Part shown: piece after piece, positions 33,924-45,400 of the stretch
Layout of the letters: every line of letters begins with the position of its first letter
How positions within the stretch are numbered: the first letter of the stretch is position 1
Origin: Eunapius fragilis
Taxonomy: Eukaryota > Porifera > Demospongiae > Spongillida > Spongillidae
DNA length: 64,000 bases
Direction of reading: 5' to 3'
Assembly: GCA_963681505.1 (NCBI GenBank)
Contig: OY811971.1
Location: forward strand, 6,054,756-6,118,755
The notes under the pieces: model-generated
Database searches by the model: none
Seen by the model: only the letters and a program-made list of their open reading frames with translations
Told to the model about the DNA's origin: nothing
Made by a program: the position numbers and the translations under genes

Positions 33924-34114
33924 ATTATATTTATAGCATGCGGGCGGGCGGGTGATTAGGACTTCAGGACTGCATTATTCGGGCTTGTATTGTATGTTTG
34001 TATTTGAGTACATGCAGTACATGTCATGCAATATTGCGCGTTGCATTGTATATATAACATCTCCCAGAACTTAGCATTGAACAAACAGAAACTGTTAAAA
34101 ATGTTATATCTAAT

Positions 34115-34357
34115 ATGTCTATACTTAATGGCCTTTACATTGAACATTTATGGTTTACTGAGCAAAAACAAAATATTCTGTATCATGGACACATTATTTC
34201 AGGGAAAAGTACTGGCAAAGTTCCAAAAGCCACCATCTGTTACTGGACACAGGAAGACATCGAGGAAGAAGGGGAAGATGAAAAAATATGCATTTTACTG
34301 CTGCTTATTGACTATATTACTGGAGATATGATTTTTGTTGATTTTCCTGACATGTGA
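34115..34357 (+). CDS. Hypothetical small protein, 80 residues
   Basis: A frame with balanced composition: KATICYWTQEDIEEEGEDE followed by ICILLLLIDYITGDMIFVDF. No family recognised. It could be part of a transposon protein or a chance frame. Confidence 0.2.
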   Translation: MSILNGLYIEHLWFTEQKQNILYHGHIISGKSTGKVPKATICYWTQEDIEEEGEDEKICILLLLIDYITGDMIFVDFPDM

Positions 34358-34799
34358 AGTGCCTTTTTCATTGAATGGTAAATTTTTGTTTCCGAGAACA
34401 TGATGTATACACACTTGGCTATATATTTCTATATCGCTACCATGAGCAGGCTGCATATTTGGCATGATTTTATGCATAATATATCTGCTGTAGTACCTTC
34501 TAAAAACTATTTTTATATGCAGGTATGTGTGGCAGTTAGTCCTTATATATTTGGCTGCAGTAGCATGTTTAGTAAGTTCATGTAGCGAATATAAGTTAAA
34601 CCGGCACAGTTTTTTTTTAGCGCGATCATTCAATTCCATACATTCAAAAGTACCGCTTTATGCTGCCGTATTGACCGAATGAAAAAAGATGATATGATAA
34701 GTTATATACCGTTGGAATGCTCATTTTTTACTCTTTTTAGAACCATGCGAATTGTTGCAAAAATATCAATTTGAAAAAAATATCCAAGTACCTACGTTG
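34358..34799. other. No gene recognised
   Basis: AT-rich sequence leading to the CCCCC-rich end of a Ginger-like element. Nothing supported. Confidence 0.35.
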
Positions 34800-35941
34800 T
34801 CGGAGCAGATTCTGTCCCCCCGCAAATTTTCTCCCCCCGGACATAATCTGCTAGCGGAAATTGTCCCCCACGGGCATAATCCGCTAGCAGATGTTCCCCC
34901 TCCCCCCCCCCCCTCCCGGCGGCCTCCTTGGCCGTCCCGGTTTTTTTGTTGGTGTCCCTATAAGCTCCGCCCGCTTTTTGCATCGAGCCAGAAAGTTAAG
35001 TTTAGCACACACACACACCCACACCCTCCCCCTTCCCCCCTTCAGTCCTACAGTGCTATCAATCTACCTTCCCGCCAGACATCCTGGCTGCGGCCCTGAA
35101 TACAGGGTTGCCGAAGGCCAGCCCGGCCGGTCAGGCCGACCTTTCAGGCCTGACCTTCAGGCCGGACCCCGGCCTGAAGGTCGGGACACACCCTTTGATC
35201 GTTATTGTATTTACACGCACTATACGTAAACCAAATTAATTGTTCAAGCATTGTGCGTTAATGTTAGGTCGTCGCCGGACCACTTACATGTAGGCGCTTT
35301 AATCTACATGTAGGAGTTGCCAATCGCTTTATTCCAATTAAACAATTAACAAACAGCTAACGCTTGAAATAAGCATAGTCAATATATCATGAAGGCTACT
35401 TGCAAGATGACAACGCCAGCTGCTATGTATATGTTCCGTACCGATGATCAATTTGTCCCGTTGATCAACGGGACGCCGGTTGATCAACCGGGCACCCGGT
35501 TGATCAACTGGGTACCCGGTTACGCAACCGGGTACCCGGTTGCGTTATTACTATCCGGTTGTCTAACGGGGCAATATAGTTTACCCGGTTGTTCAACGGG
35601 ATCTACCCGGTTGCTCAACGGGACTTACCCGGTTGTTCAATGGGTTATCCAGTTGTCTAACCCGACTGTTCAATGGGTTATTCGGTTGCCTAACGGAGCA
35701 GTATAGTTTACCCGGCTGTTCATCGGAACTTACGTATACCGGCTTGTTGAACCCGGCTGTTCAACAGGACTTATACCCGGTTGTTCAATGGGTGAATATT
35801 TGTGTATAAATTACTTATTGAGGCGACCATATGGAAACAAAAACTACACCCACTCACCTCCCTGCCCATGAGTTATATAATTCATGAGTGTGAATGTATC
35901 ACTGAAGACCTGAAACAAATACAACACTAAGGATGCTATCA

Positions 35942-36364
35942 TCAGTGGTATATTGAATCACCAGCACACGACTGACAGTTCCAGACAAGTTTTTTGTTAT
36001 GAATGACTTTCGAGGGAACAGACAGACAGGACTTATGAAACCTTTCTTTACTAGAGAAACATTGTATCATGGTGCCTTCAGCGATGAGACGGCAAATACA
36101 ATAAATAGAAGGTTTCTGTGGTGTGTTGCTGCGGGTTTCGGTGACCATGAGTTGGGAACAATGACATGTGTGTCCAATTTCAAAGCAGTTGACAACGTGA
36201 TGCCTCATTTTTTCCTGATCAAAATATATCATGGCAGGATCTTGACCAAAGGTTAGTGCAGTTGCAAATACTATTGAGTACAAGCCGCAATCACATGTAT
36301 TAGCTTGTTTTTGGTCATCAATGTAATGGATTACAACATCAGGTTCAACTTGACAAGACTGCAA
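35942..36364 (-). CDS. Ulp1-type cysteine protease end plus PHD finger
   Basis: Residues 15-55 include QANTCDCGLYSIVFATALTF, in which the motif (D)CG(L)xS/Y resembles the catalytic Cys box of C48/Ulp1 SUMO proteases. Residues 86-135 form a PHD finger: YCICRLI, MIQCFSSKERFHKSC, WNCQSC. The catalytic His and Asp would lie upstream and are not in this frame. In Ginger2-type elements a Ulp1 domain follows the integrase, so this is the C-terminal part of the element protein. Confidence 0.65.
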   Translation of the reverse strand: MQSCQVEPDVVIHYIDDQKQANTCDCGLYSIVFATALTFGQDPAMIYFDQEKMRHHVVNCFEIGHTCHCSQLMVTETRSNTPQKPSIYCICRLIAEGTMIQCFSSKERFHKSCLSVPSKVIHNKKLVWNCQSCAGDSIYH

Positions 36365-36639
36365 AATATCTGCCTCTAACTTTTGCTCATGATGAGGCAG
36401 TTGTCCATGTTGCTATCATGCACTTTGACAGTAGATGGTGGTACACCAATGGTAGATATTGTAATCCAATGACTGTTGTTAATATTCAATATCTGAATAA
36501 AGGGTGTTCTTTTATGCTCCATTTGAAATTTAAAAGACTGAATAATATAAACTGAAATCCATCAATAAATGGGTTTTGTTTCTTTATATTCATTTGCAAG
36601 ACAGAACTTACAGACAATGTGTGATGGCCAGTGAGTCCA

Positions 36640-37440
36640 GGTAGGAGAATTAGATGCTGCATGGCTCTGCAATTCTGGAACTCATCATTCGTTCCAGTGC
36701 ATAGTGAACTTGTTCCACCAGGCCTTGCGATTGAGGATGTTGCGGCCGACCACTCACTAGCTGTACAGCTCCTGGCCTAGTGGCTAGAACGTCCTCAATC
36801 AAATGATTCACAAATTTTCTCCCATTGCCACTATGCGGGATAGTAGGGAGAATAAACATATGTAAAATCCACTTCTCAAGAGCATTTGTCACTTCTTTGG
36901 CAGTCTTCTGTGGTGCTAAATTGAACTTTAACCAATGGTATGCAAGATCCACCTATTGCCATCTTGAGGCATTTGCCTCATGTCAATTAGATCAATCTGT
37001 AAAGTGGATAATAAAAATGTTTGGGCAGAAAAATATACTGACCTGTACACGTGACAAGAATCCATTTGCCACTATAGGCCTCAGTTGGGGTTTTTGAGGC
37101 TCACGAAGACTGCAAGTTTCACAAAGCTTAATGAAATGCTCTACCACACTTCTAGGAACATGCGAGTACAAAGATTGAACCTAGACAATTAGAATCACCT
37201 GCATGCATGTAACTAAAGCATATAAGAAACGTTTAAAACGTGCAAACCTTGGCAAATGTCTTTTTTGAGCCCGCATGTAGACAGTCTTTAGAGTGAACCT
37301 GCTCCAATATGCTATAAAACTCTTCCACTGTAGCAACTCTGCGAGAAACTTTCATCACTGATAGTGAATTCTGGTACAGCGAAGTGTAAATATCTGACTT
37401 CATGCGACGCCGTATACGTTGAATGAAATCTTACCTGCTT
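36640..37440 (-). pseudogene. Ginger-like integrase/transposase
   Basis: Reading leftward: CETCSLREPQKPQLRPIVAN ends the zinc finger at about 37110. A short intron (GT...AG, about 45 nt) follows. Then IDLIDMRQMPQDGNRWILHT, with the first catalytic Asp, EVTNALEKWILHMF, then SGNGRKFVNHLIEDVL (second Asp position, S-x-N-G-R-x-F) and SGRPQHPQSQGLVEQVHYAL with the catalytic Glu. The HPQSQGLVE form is typical of the Ginger2/KRBA2 integrase group. A frame change lies between the first and second blocks. Confidence 0.7.
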
Positions 37441-37816
37441 TTCTTCCTTCAAAGAGACAACTAGTACATCACGAATGCCTGCCGATGGCATATCCAGTAG
37501 AGCAAAGCCACCCTTTTTGACGAAATGTCCAAATGAGGCATCTGGATTTGTTTTCCTTTCAAGTGATCAACGATTCGTTTGGCCAAGTCCTGCCGTATCA
37601 CAGCACTCATTGAACGCTTCCCTCCAATAGGAAACAAGGAATCTACATATTACTCTTCAAAGATCTTGCAGCTGGCGCTCTTATCCATGATCGGCGTGTT
37701 CACACTTTATTGAGCATGCGCAATACTTTTTTTTATTAATCCGGTTGATCAACCGGTCGTCCGGTTAATCAACCGGGTATCCGGTTGATTATCCGGACGA
37801 CCGGTTGTTCAACCGG

Positions 37817-38675
37817 ATAATTGTACTGCATCCGGACAGAACATATATGCTCTGATTGGGACATGCCCCTCGTTTACTCGAGTAGTTCCAATTTATGTTA
37901 TAGAAGCTTTCTGCGTTTTAATTAAACAGATAGAGTTTCACTTCATATTGCCAAACCCACACGATCGCGGTTTCCAACTTCTATGCTCTCCGTCATCAAA
38001 ATCGTGGGCAATTTTTATACGCTCCTCCATCTCGATTGGGTATTTACATGCAGAGTGATGGTTGAACGAAAATATAACATATGAAGCCTAATGCTTTAGA
38101 GTTACATTATTCAAGTCGAAAGATTTACACGCCATTGAATGCGAGGACCAGAGGTCGCCTATACATGTAGGCTAAAACCGCGTTTTCGCCTACATGTAGG
38201 CGTGCGGTCGATCTATCATTAAGCATTATGCATGCCTCCAATCACTGAGGGAGAAGGATTTAAGCTTGGCTCTAGAAATACCCGTTCCAGCTGTTGCTGA
38301 CGAGGCAGGGATAAGTACTTTCTCGCAAGCTTAAATTTTAGTCAAGCTATTTCCACCGCGCAAGTAGAAGTAGCAGAAGGTTTAAATTTTCCTCAACAAC
38401 GGACTTATGGCAGTAATCACACCAAGCTTTTATCAGCTAACCTGTATATCCACTCTTTTCCATTGTTTCATGCACGTTGAAGTGTGATAGCATAAAGTGT
38501 TATAAACCCAGAGGCCTGGGCTTGTAGGATACACAAGGGAAGTAAGTACCTAGAGAGTACTTGCATTCATACCAAATAACTGTGAATTTTGTGTGTATGT
38601 ATGTTTAACGAATAAATAATTGTATAATTGTAGGAATAATTGTAACTTGAAAATAATAATTGTACATTGAATTAT
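37817..38675. other. Interior of the hAT element, no gene recognised
   Basis: Contains a hairpin at 38157-38203 (CGCCTATACATGTAGGC paired with GCCTACATGTAGGCG) and the segment near 38400 shared with the hAT at 6.2-7.3 kb. No transposase is seen. Confidence 0.4.
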
Positions 38676-38865
38676 CAGGCCTGGCAGGTCGACCTTCAGG
38701 CCTCAGACCGGAGCCTGGCCTGACCTTCAGGTCACAGGCCGGAGCCTGGCCTGACTTTCGGCAACCCTGCCTGAATATTGTCCCCTCCGCCCTTCTAAGT
38801 TGCACGTGGTGCGCTTTGCAGCTGCTAGTAGCTATTAGCTTTCAATAATAGTCAGCTGCAGCATT

Positions 38866-40170
38866 ATGAATGAAGAAGAGTACGATGCCATTTTCAGCTT
38901 TCTGGAGTATGGTACTTAGTTATATATCCTCTGCATGGCATCACAAGGACCTAAAACGAGGGGGAGCTCAAGTGTGTGAACTATGCGGTCGATAGCGGTG
39001 TATACTGTACCGCAAAAAGGGATTAAAAAAAGAGGGAAAATTGAATATCTTCAAATTCCTAGAGGCGTAGAAGAAATAGAACGAATCCTTCATTCATGCC
39101 ATTCGTCCAAAGAAAGTGAGTATGACTGCAGTGCACGTATATACGTACGCATCGGGGCTCGGTTATCGAATTAGTACTTCATGATCGAAACCAACTATTT
39201 ACAGCTTATGCATTAGTCATGGTCTTTACGTGTACTAAACGGTTGGTATAGATCACCAACGTCGATAACCAAGCGCCCGAAAAGTGTCCGAGGATTAACA
39301 CTGACTCAAGCTAGGATCGATCCAATAATCATAATAGCGCTTTTTATATATAGGTGGACACCTGGGAAGAAATATAACAAGAGAAAATTAAGGTTTCATC
39401 GAGGTTCTTCTGGAAGACGCAGATGAAAGATGTATGGGTGCATGAGTTCGTTAAGACGTGCGATGCTTGCCACAGCACCAATGGTGCCAAGTTTATGAAG
39501 ACCGTAACCCCTCTGCATCCCATATACCTATACAACCTAGTGTTTGGCATCAAGTTAGTTGCAATCAAGACTACCTTAAGTTAATGCATGCATGTATCAA
39601 TTTAGGTTGAAATAGATCCTCTCCCAAAAACTGAACGAGGCAATTGTTACGTCATCACCTTAGTTGATTACTTTTCTAAGTGGCCTGAGGCTGAGCCTAT
39701 AGCTGACAAGACTAGCTGCAAGAACAGTTGCTGAGTTTCTGTATAAGATTATATGCAGGCAAATGTATATGAATTATTAATTCAGTTTACATAAAAGGCT
39801 ATAAGCATATACAAGCATATCATAACATGTAAATTCTTTACAGGCATGGTTGCACCAATGACACCATATCAGATCAAGGAGGTGAATTTGTGAACAGAGT
39901 CAATGCAGTACTGTTTCAATTTACGGGAACTGAACACAGGATAATCTACAGCATATACCATCCTCAAACTAATGGTTTGGTATAATCAAACAGTGCAACG
40001 ATCCCTAAGGATATTTATGTTTATTGTGCGTGTCTAATGCCTGACACCGCTTATATGGAGACATGGTGCAATGTGACACCTGTCACAAATGGTTCATTAT
40101 CAAATGTGTTGGTATTCTCACACTTCCCAACACTGCACGAGAACAAATGGTGTTGCTCTACCTGTGCATG
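38866..40170 (+). pseudogene. Ginger-like transposase B: integrase core and PHD finger
   Basis: Begins MNEEEYDAIFSFLEYG. Then RGVEEIERILHSCHSSKE, an intron to about 39351, then GGHLGRNITREKI and VKTCDACHSTNG (integrase zinc finger). After another gap come TLVDYFSKWPEAEPIADKTS, SDQGGEFVNRVNAVL and YHPQTNGLV with the second catalytic Asp and the position of the Glu. From 40045 a PHD finger is seen in two frames (GDMVQCDTCHKWF and KWCCSTCAC). This order is the Ginger-group plan. Frame changes around 39720, 39985 and within the PHD finger make it a dead copy. Confidence 0.65.
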
Positions 40171-40326
40171 TGACTGAGATACTGATTTATTGTTGGATTG
40201 AACCATTTCCATTTAGCTTGTCTTGTAAAATTAATATGTATCTGAGCATTTGGCGACCATTTCACCATACGAAGCTGCATGCCTACACGCTCAGCTCGCT
40301 AATCAAACGCAATGTTGGCGGGGGGT

Positions 40327-40402
40327 GTTACCTCTGGCCTAACTATGGCTCTGTTACCCCAGACCTCACTATAGCTCTGTTGCCCCTGGCCTCACTATGG
40401 CT
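40327..40402. repeat. 26-bp tandem repeat, about three units
   Basis: Units GGCTCTGTTACCCCAGACCT and GGCTCTGTTGCCCCTGGCCT followed by CACTATGG-type sequence repeat at 26-bp spacing. Confidence 0.7.
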
Positions 40403-40502
40403 CTGCGAGTGAAGTGAACATAAATTGGTGGCTGCATATATTCTGAATGTTGCTTAAAGCCCATCGCACATTAGAAGGGATATCACCACAAGAATAAGAC
40501 TG

Positions 40503-40990
40503 AAAACCGCCACCTCGTGTTGTGGATCACGAGAATCATCATGCATCTATCACGCGCGTAGCCGACATGGACGAACAGGAGGCGGACGTGCAAAGGAGCG
40601 ACACCGACTGGGTCATCGTCCGCCCCGTAGGTCTAGTAGACAAGCCAGCTCGCGCCAACGTCCACGTGGAGCCGTCCGGGTCGCTACCCGTTCCGCGTCC
40701 TTGCGGATCTCGCGGGCCGACGTGGCCGCTTTCATGATAGGGCAGCTGGAGGACCGGACATACGTGGGAAAGACTCCTTCTCTCTGCTGGCCGGCTTGAG
40801 TCATCGCCGAGCACGTCCGCATATTAATACTGTTATACGTTATATTACTGACTGATGGATGCTTTTAATTTTAATTTCAACGCGTAAGTTCACACGAGCT
40901 ATAGTTTGTATATATGCAGAGAGAAATCTCTGGTTTGTGCGCGCATAAGGGGCTATATTTTCACAATACTTTGTAATAGTCGCCGCACTA
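40503..40990 (+). pseudogene. 3' partial copy of the reductase gene at 51.9 kb
   Basis: Bases 40503-40990 align with 52277-52755 with only scattered changes and small insertions, covering the C-terminal half of the coding region, the stop and about 190 bp of downstream sequence. The copy begins in the middle of the coding sequence (at GAAAACCGCCACC). Small insertions, for example in GTTCCGCGTCCTTGCGG, destroy the frame. High identity including non-coding sequence indicates a recent DNA-level duplication and not a processed mRNA copy. Confidence 0.85.
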
Positions 40991-41094
40991 TTGTTCCGAG
41001 TGGGTCAAAAAGGGTATAATTGGAACATTGCTAAACATGCCGGAAAAATGGCGTCATTAAATCATTATCTTAGTGCATTGTTTGGAGCCACTTT

Positions 41095-41535
41095 TTGCAC
41101 AACCAGAATGAAACGCAGCAACATAGAGAGCCTAGGCATGTAGAAAGGACCTTTCTGTACACATACGTACCTAATTCAGATGCAGAAAGTTTTTTATACT
41201 CCGCGGGGAGGTGTTTCTATTGTACGCATGTGCAATTGGTGCCGGAGACTACTATTAGTCTGATTCAGAGTGTTCCCGTCTGGAAGTTTTTCGAGACATG
41301 CCACACCATCCTGCATTACGTGCTGACATTGTTCTATACATCAAGATACATTTCAAAGTGGCTCTGTTATAATCTTGCTAGTTTTTCGAGCACAAAAAGT
41401 ACGAATATTCGACTTTTTTGCATGGTAAACTGGAATACGACACAACGCTGTCTTGAGAGAAATGCTTTCCTTAATATTGTGGATGCACTTTATTGCATTC
41501 AAAGTACTATGCGATTGTTCAAAGCTCACAGTTGA
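41095..41535 (+). CDS. Hypothetical protein, 146 residues
   Basis: An open frame of 146 codons (MHNQNETQQHREPRHVER ...), with several Cys residues and a hydrophobic middle (TILHYVLTLFYTSRYIS). No domain recognised. It sits between the reductase copy and the minisatellite and may be spurious. Confidence 0.25.
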   Translation: MHNQNETQQHREPRHVERTFLYTYVPNSDAESFLYSAGRCFYCTHVQLVPETTISLIQSVPVWKFFETCHTILHYVLTLFYTSRYISKWLCYNLASFSSTKSTNIRLFCMVNWNTTQRCLERNAFLNIVDALYCIQSTMRLFKAHS

Positions 41536-41789
41536 CTGTACTTATACCCTCCCGGCTGCTTCGACCTGACTTAATGACACGCCCCCCTACACATGCAACG
41601 TGCATGCATGTTAATACAATGGCATAAAAATACATACGTTTGTCCATTAATTCCTTACCACACACATGCACACACACAACATTTAGACAGATCACAGCTA
41701 TATATTTTATATCTAAATCATCCTTAAGACGTTCTTTAAGAGCCGCTGAGAGCTGGTTGTGCATGCAGCTAGCTGCATGGTTGTATGCA

Positions 41790-42445
41790 TCTGGTTGAGG
41801 AGCCAGAGCTAGTGCTGACCAGAGCTGGTTGTGGTGCCAGGGCTGACCAGAGCCAGAACTGGTTGTGGGGCCTGAGCTTGTTGTGGGGCCTGAACTGGTT
41901 GTGGGACCTAGACCCAGAGCTAGCTGAGGAGCCAGTGCTGGTTGTGGGGCCAGAGCTGGTTGTGGTGCCATATCTGGTTGTGGGGCTGGTTGTGGAGCCA
42001 GGGCTGATTGTGGGTCCAGGGTATGGAGCCAGAGCTGGTTGTGGGGCCAGGCTGGTTGTGGTGCCAGAGCTGGTTGTGGAGCCAGTGCTGGTTGTGGTGC
42101 CAGAGCTGGTTGTGGAGCCAGAGCTAGTTGTGGAGCCAGAGCTGGTTGTGGGGCCAGAGCTGGTTGTGGGTCCGGCATGGAGCCAGAGCGGGTTGTGGGG
42201 CCAGGGCTGGTTGTGGAGCCAGGGCTGAATATGGGGCCAGGGCTGGTGTGGTGCCAGAGCTGGTTGTGGGGCCATGCAGAGCTGGTTGTAATGCCAGAAC
42301 TGGTTGTGGGGCCAGGGCTGGTTGTGGAGCAAGGGCTGGTTGTGGGGGCCAGAGCTGGTTGTGGAGCAAGGGCTGGTTGTGGGGCCAGAGCTGGTTGTGG
42401 GTCCGGCATGGAGCCAGATGGTTGTGGGGCCAGGGCTGGTTGTGG
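41790..42445. repeat. 18-bp minisatellite, left array
   Basis: About 35 units of GAGCCAGAGCTGGTTGTG with GGGGCC variants. It reads as PALAPQ repeats on the minus strand and is broken by many frame changes, so it is treated as satellite and not protein. It is the left half of the array split by the P element. Confidence 0.9.
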
Positions 42446-45400
42446 CAGAGATAATATATAAAGGGATTGGAAACAAATCACGTGCGCCATATACTTTAGC
42501 AATTTTAGCGCGCCCTATCCTTGCACGCGTGAATCGCACCTACGTTGACCAAAAAAGGGGGCGGAATTGTAGGCTTGAATTGAAGTCTTGAATGTCACAA
42601 GGTAATGAAACATCCTTTCTCAAGTTTAAATACAGTAGTCGATAGACGATCAACTAAAGATTCATTGAGTACTTATAGATTCGATTTTGCGCCATTGTTT
42701 AACCAAAAAATAAAATAAAAATGGCCATTTTTTTACTTTGGGGGGAGAATCCGTCGATCTAAATAAACTGTCCACGTCATTATTTGTGTATTTACTGCTC
42801 ATAGTCTAGTATGTGCCCATCGCTATGTTGTTTGCGTATAGCATCTTCAGAAACCTCGCTATGATGTTTTGGGTACCCTTACTCTCTGGGGGAGCCACGG
42901 CTTTTTGTTACGATGGTAGCTGGTTTTAATATATTATTATGGTAGAGCTATGTTGGTTGTGTGCCCATCACATGTTTTTAAAGGTAAACCACGTCCCAAT
43001 CGTTCTGTACATTTCTTCAAAGGTGATGGGCGGAAGAAAATTGAAGCTTCGGCACATTAAGAACGCGGAGAAAAGGGGGAGTTTGGTCGTGGCAATTCCT
43101 CGCGCTCAAGTATATGTGCCTGTTACAGAAGGCCTAACCTTGTCCTTGCCTGTTCCAGAGGTAATATCTGTACAACCTTCTAAAACTCCTGACCATGGTC
43201 ATGATCAAGCTTCAGATCATACAGTAGTGAAATCGCTCTGTGTCTCCTTCCCTTTGTTCCATTTCACTGGTGGCTTGGTACAATCATTGAGCATGCTGAG
43301 TGAAAGAATATCAATGGTCACACTCCCTCCATCCTGGGTGCCTATCATATCTGATGGATCCCAGTCCTTTTCTATATCGAAGTTGATAGAGCAAAGGAAT
43401 CATGCAACAGTAATTGCAATGTGTCTGGTAATCAACAGTGACATGCAGTGGTCTGTTCACACTACACACAGGCAGTTTAGTACTCATAATTGTGTGTTGC
43501 TGAGTGAACTACCAATACTGCTCAACTCCATTGACAATGTGTTCAAGATTCTTGAACGGTTGGACCACACAACATTCTGTGCAGGCAATCCTGACCAGGA
43601 TCTTGTGACTCTGTGGTACCAACAAATGTTTTCTCTGTATGGTTGTTCAGGTAATTGCGTAGCCATACAATGTAATTGGTGTTTAAACCTCTACCTTAAA
43701 TCCTATGTAGGTCAACGGTCAGGATATTTGGATCATTCACTTATTTCTAACCAGCCTACTGTTCGACACAATGACTGCTGTGTTCTCCTTGCTGGTAAAT
43801 CAGTTCGGTGTTCTCCTTGTTCCAGCTTTCGATCAACTTTGCGATCTCGACGATGGAGAATCAGAAGCAAATCTGAAAACTCTGAGACTCGGCACAAAAA
43901 CTACCGGTATGTGAGAAACATTGTGAAATACATAGATACCTAAGCTTAATCTTAACTAATGTTTTGTGCAGATTCCTGTCTTTGCCTGAGTTAGTTCACA
44001 GGCTAGATGACCTTCATCACAACTATCGCAATCTTGGGCAACAACTGAGCAGGCTGAAAGAAAAGATTGCATCTGCAACAGAGAATGTGGGGATAACACT
44101 GGATGATGAATCTGATCATTTAATACGAGATACCTTAACATCAAGTAACACCATTACTCACTTTCAAGGTCTGCCACATGATTCATTCCAGTACGTGTTT
44201 TGGCAACAGCTTGCAGAGGCAGCATCTAAACCTCATTTGCGCAATATGCGCTGGCATCCATTGATGATTTGTTGGTGTCTCTATTTGCGATACAGGTAGG
44301 AATAGGTATATAAAACTTTTTCCCTCTGTTTATTGCTTTTATAAGAATTCATATTATCTCTGCTTAGATCGAGTGGTGCATATGAAGCCTTGCGGGAGTC
44401 TGGATGTATAAAGCTGCCCTCACAAAGGACACTGAGAGACTATACCCATTAAACAAAGGCTTCACTGGGTTTCTCTTCAGAAGCAGATCAGATGTTAATT
44501 GATGCTGTTAAACCTAACCGCTGTCCTGAGAGGGAGAAGCACATCTTCTTACTTCTTGATGAAATGCACATACGACAGGATCTTGTGTTTGATAAACACT
44601 CAGGTAACCTTATTGGGTTCACAGATTTAGGAGACATCAGCAATCACCTCTCAAGATTTGAGAATTCACTTGAGGAAGATGGCCCGACCCAGCCCCAGCT
44701 TGCTAAGACAGTGCTCGTCTTCATGGTTCGAGGCATTTTTTCGAAACTGCAGTTTCCCTATGTTCAGTTTTCTTGTACTGACCTGAGTGGTGTCCATATG
44801 TATGATCCCTTCTGGGAAGCTGTGCAGCGTTTGGAAAATATGGAACTAAAGGTACATGTATGTCTGTTTAGTCTGCAATACCATTCATTATATTTTTGTT
44901 GCAAAGGTAATGGGCGTTACAATGGATGGAGCTTCACCTAACAGGAAGTTGATGAGACTGCACAAGGATGCATCGGATGCAACTGGCATTGTTTATAAGG
45001 TTTATAACCCTTTTTCTGAAGACAAGCGTCACCTCTATTTCATATCGGATCCACCGCATCTGGTAAAAACAATGCGAAACTGTTGGTACAAGAGAAGACT
45101 CTGGGTAAGTATCAATGCAATGAGACCAGTACACACAGCAAAAATGCAAAAAAAAAATTTAGTGTAAGTTTTTTGTTTTATAGTGCAATGGAAAACCAAT
45201 AGTATGGGACCATCTCAAACATCTTTATGAAACCGACACAGCACCAGGAGTGGGCATAAGGATAATACCAAAGCTCAAATATGAACATGTGCACCTAACA
45301 CCTTTCTCAAAAATGAGAGTGGATCTAGCTGCACAGGCAAGCTCTGACAAGTGTTGTATTTATACATATATGTGCACATAAATTTTTTTTGTGTAGGTTC

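Larger units (their letters stand above)
35455..37816 (-). mobile_element. Ginger-like transposon A with palindrome-array ends
   Basis: The left array (35455-35792) has about a dozen CCCGGTTGNTCAACGGG-type palindromes in tandem. The right array (37741-37816) has four more, starting CCGGTTGATCAACCGG. Between them the minus strand encodes an H2C2-type finger, a DDE integrase, a Ulp1-type protease segment and a PHD finger, the gene content known for the Ginger2 group. It lies wholly inside the hAT element. Frame changes show that this copy is not functional. Confidence 0.75.
35103..38769. mobile_element. hAT element with perfect 8-bp target duplication
   Basis: Left end CAGGGTTGCCGAAGGCC and right end GGCAACCCTG are inverted. 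CCTGAATA flanks both ends exactly. Subterminal regions are GGCCTGA-rich, like the hAT at 6206-7305, and an internal stretch near 38400 (CTTATGGCAGTAATCACACC) matches one near 6860, so the two belong to one family. No hAT transposase is visible. Most of the interior is a nested Ginger-like element. Confidence 0.9.
34800..40180 (+). mobile_element. Ginger-like transposon B, split by a hAT insertion
   Basis: The left end (34800-34920) has repeated TTGTCCCCC/TCTCCCCCC units separated by GCTAGCGGA palindrome halves. The coding part (38866-40170) has an integrase core and a PHD finger. Between them sits a hAT element (35103-38769) whose 8-bp target duplication CCTGAATA (35095-35102 and 38770-38777) joins 35102 directly to TTGTCCCCTCCGCCC at 38778. 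The outer right boundary is not defined and 40180 is approximate. Confidence 0.6.

Noticed and set aside
41519-42539. A 327-codon PALAPQ-repeat protein on the minus strand
   Set aside because: Its sequence is the 18-bp minisatellite; comparable frames exist on both strands and the unit drifts without codon conservation.
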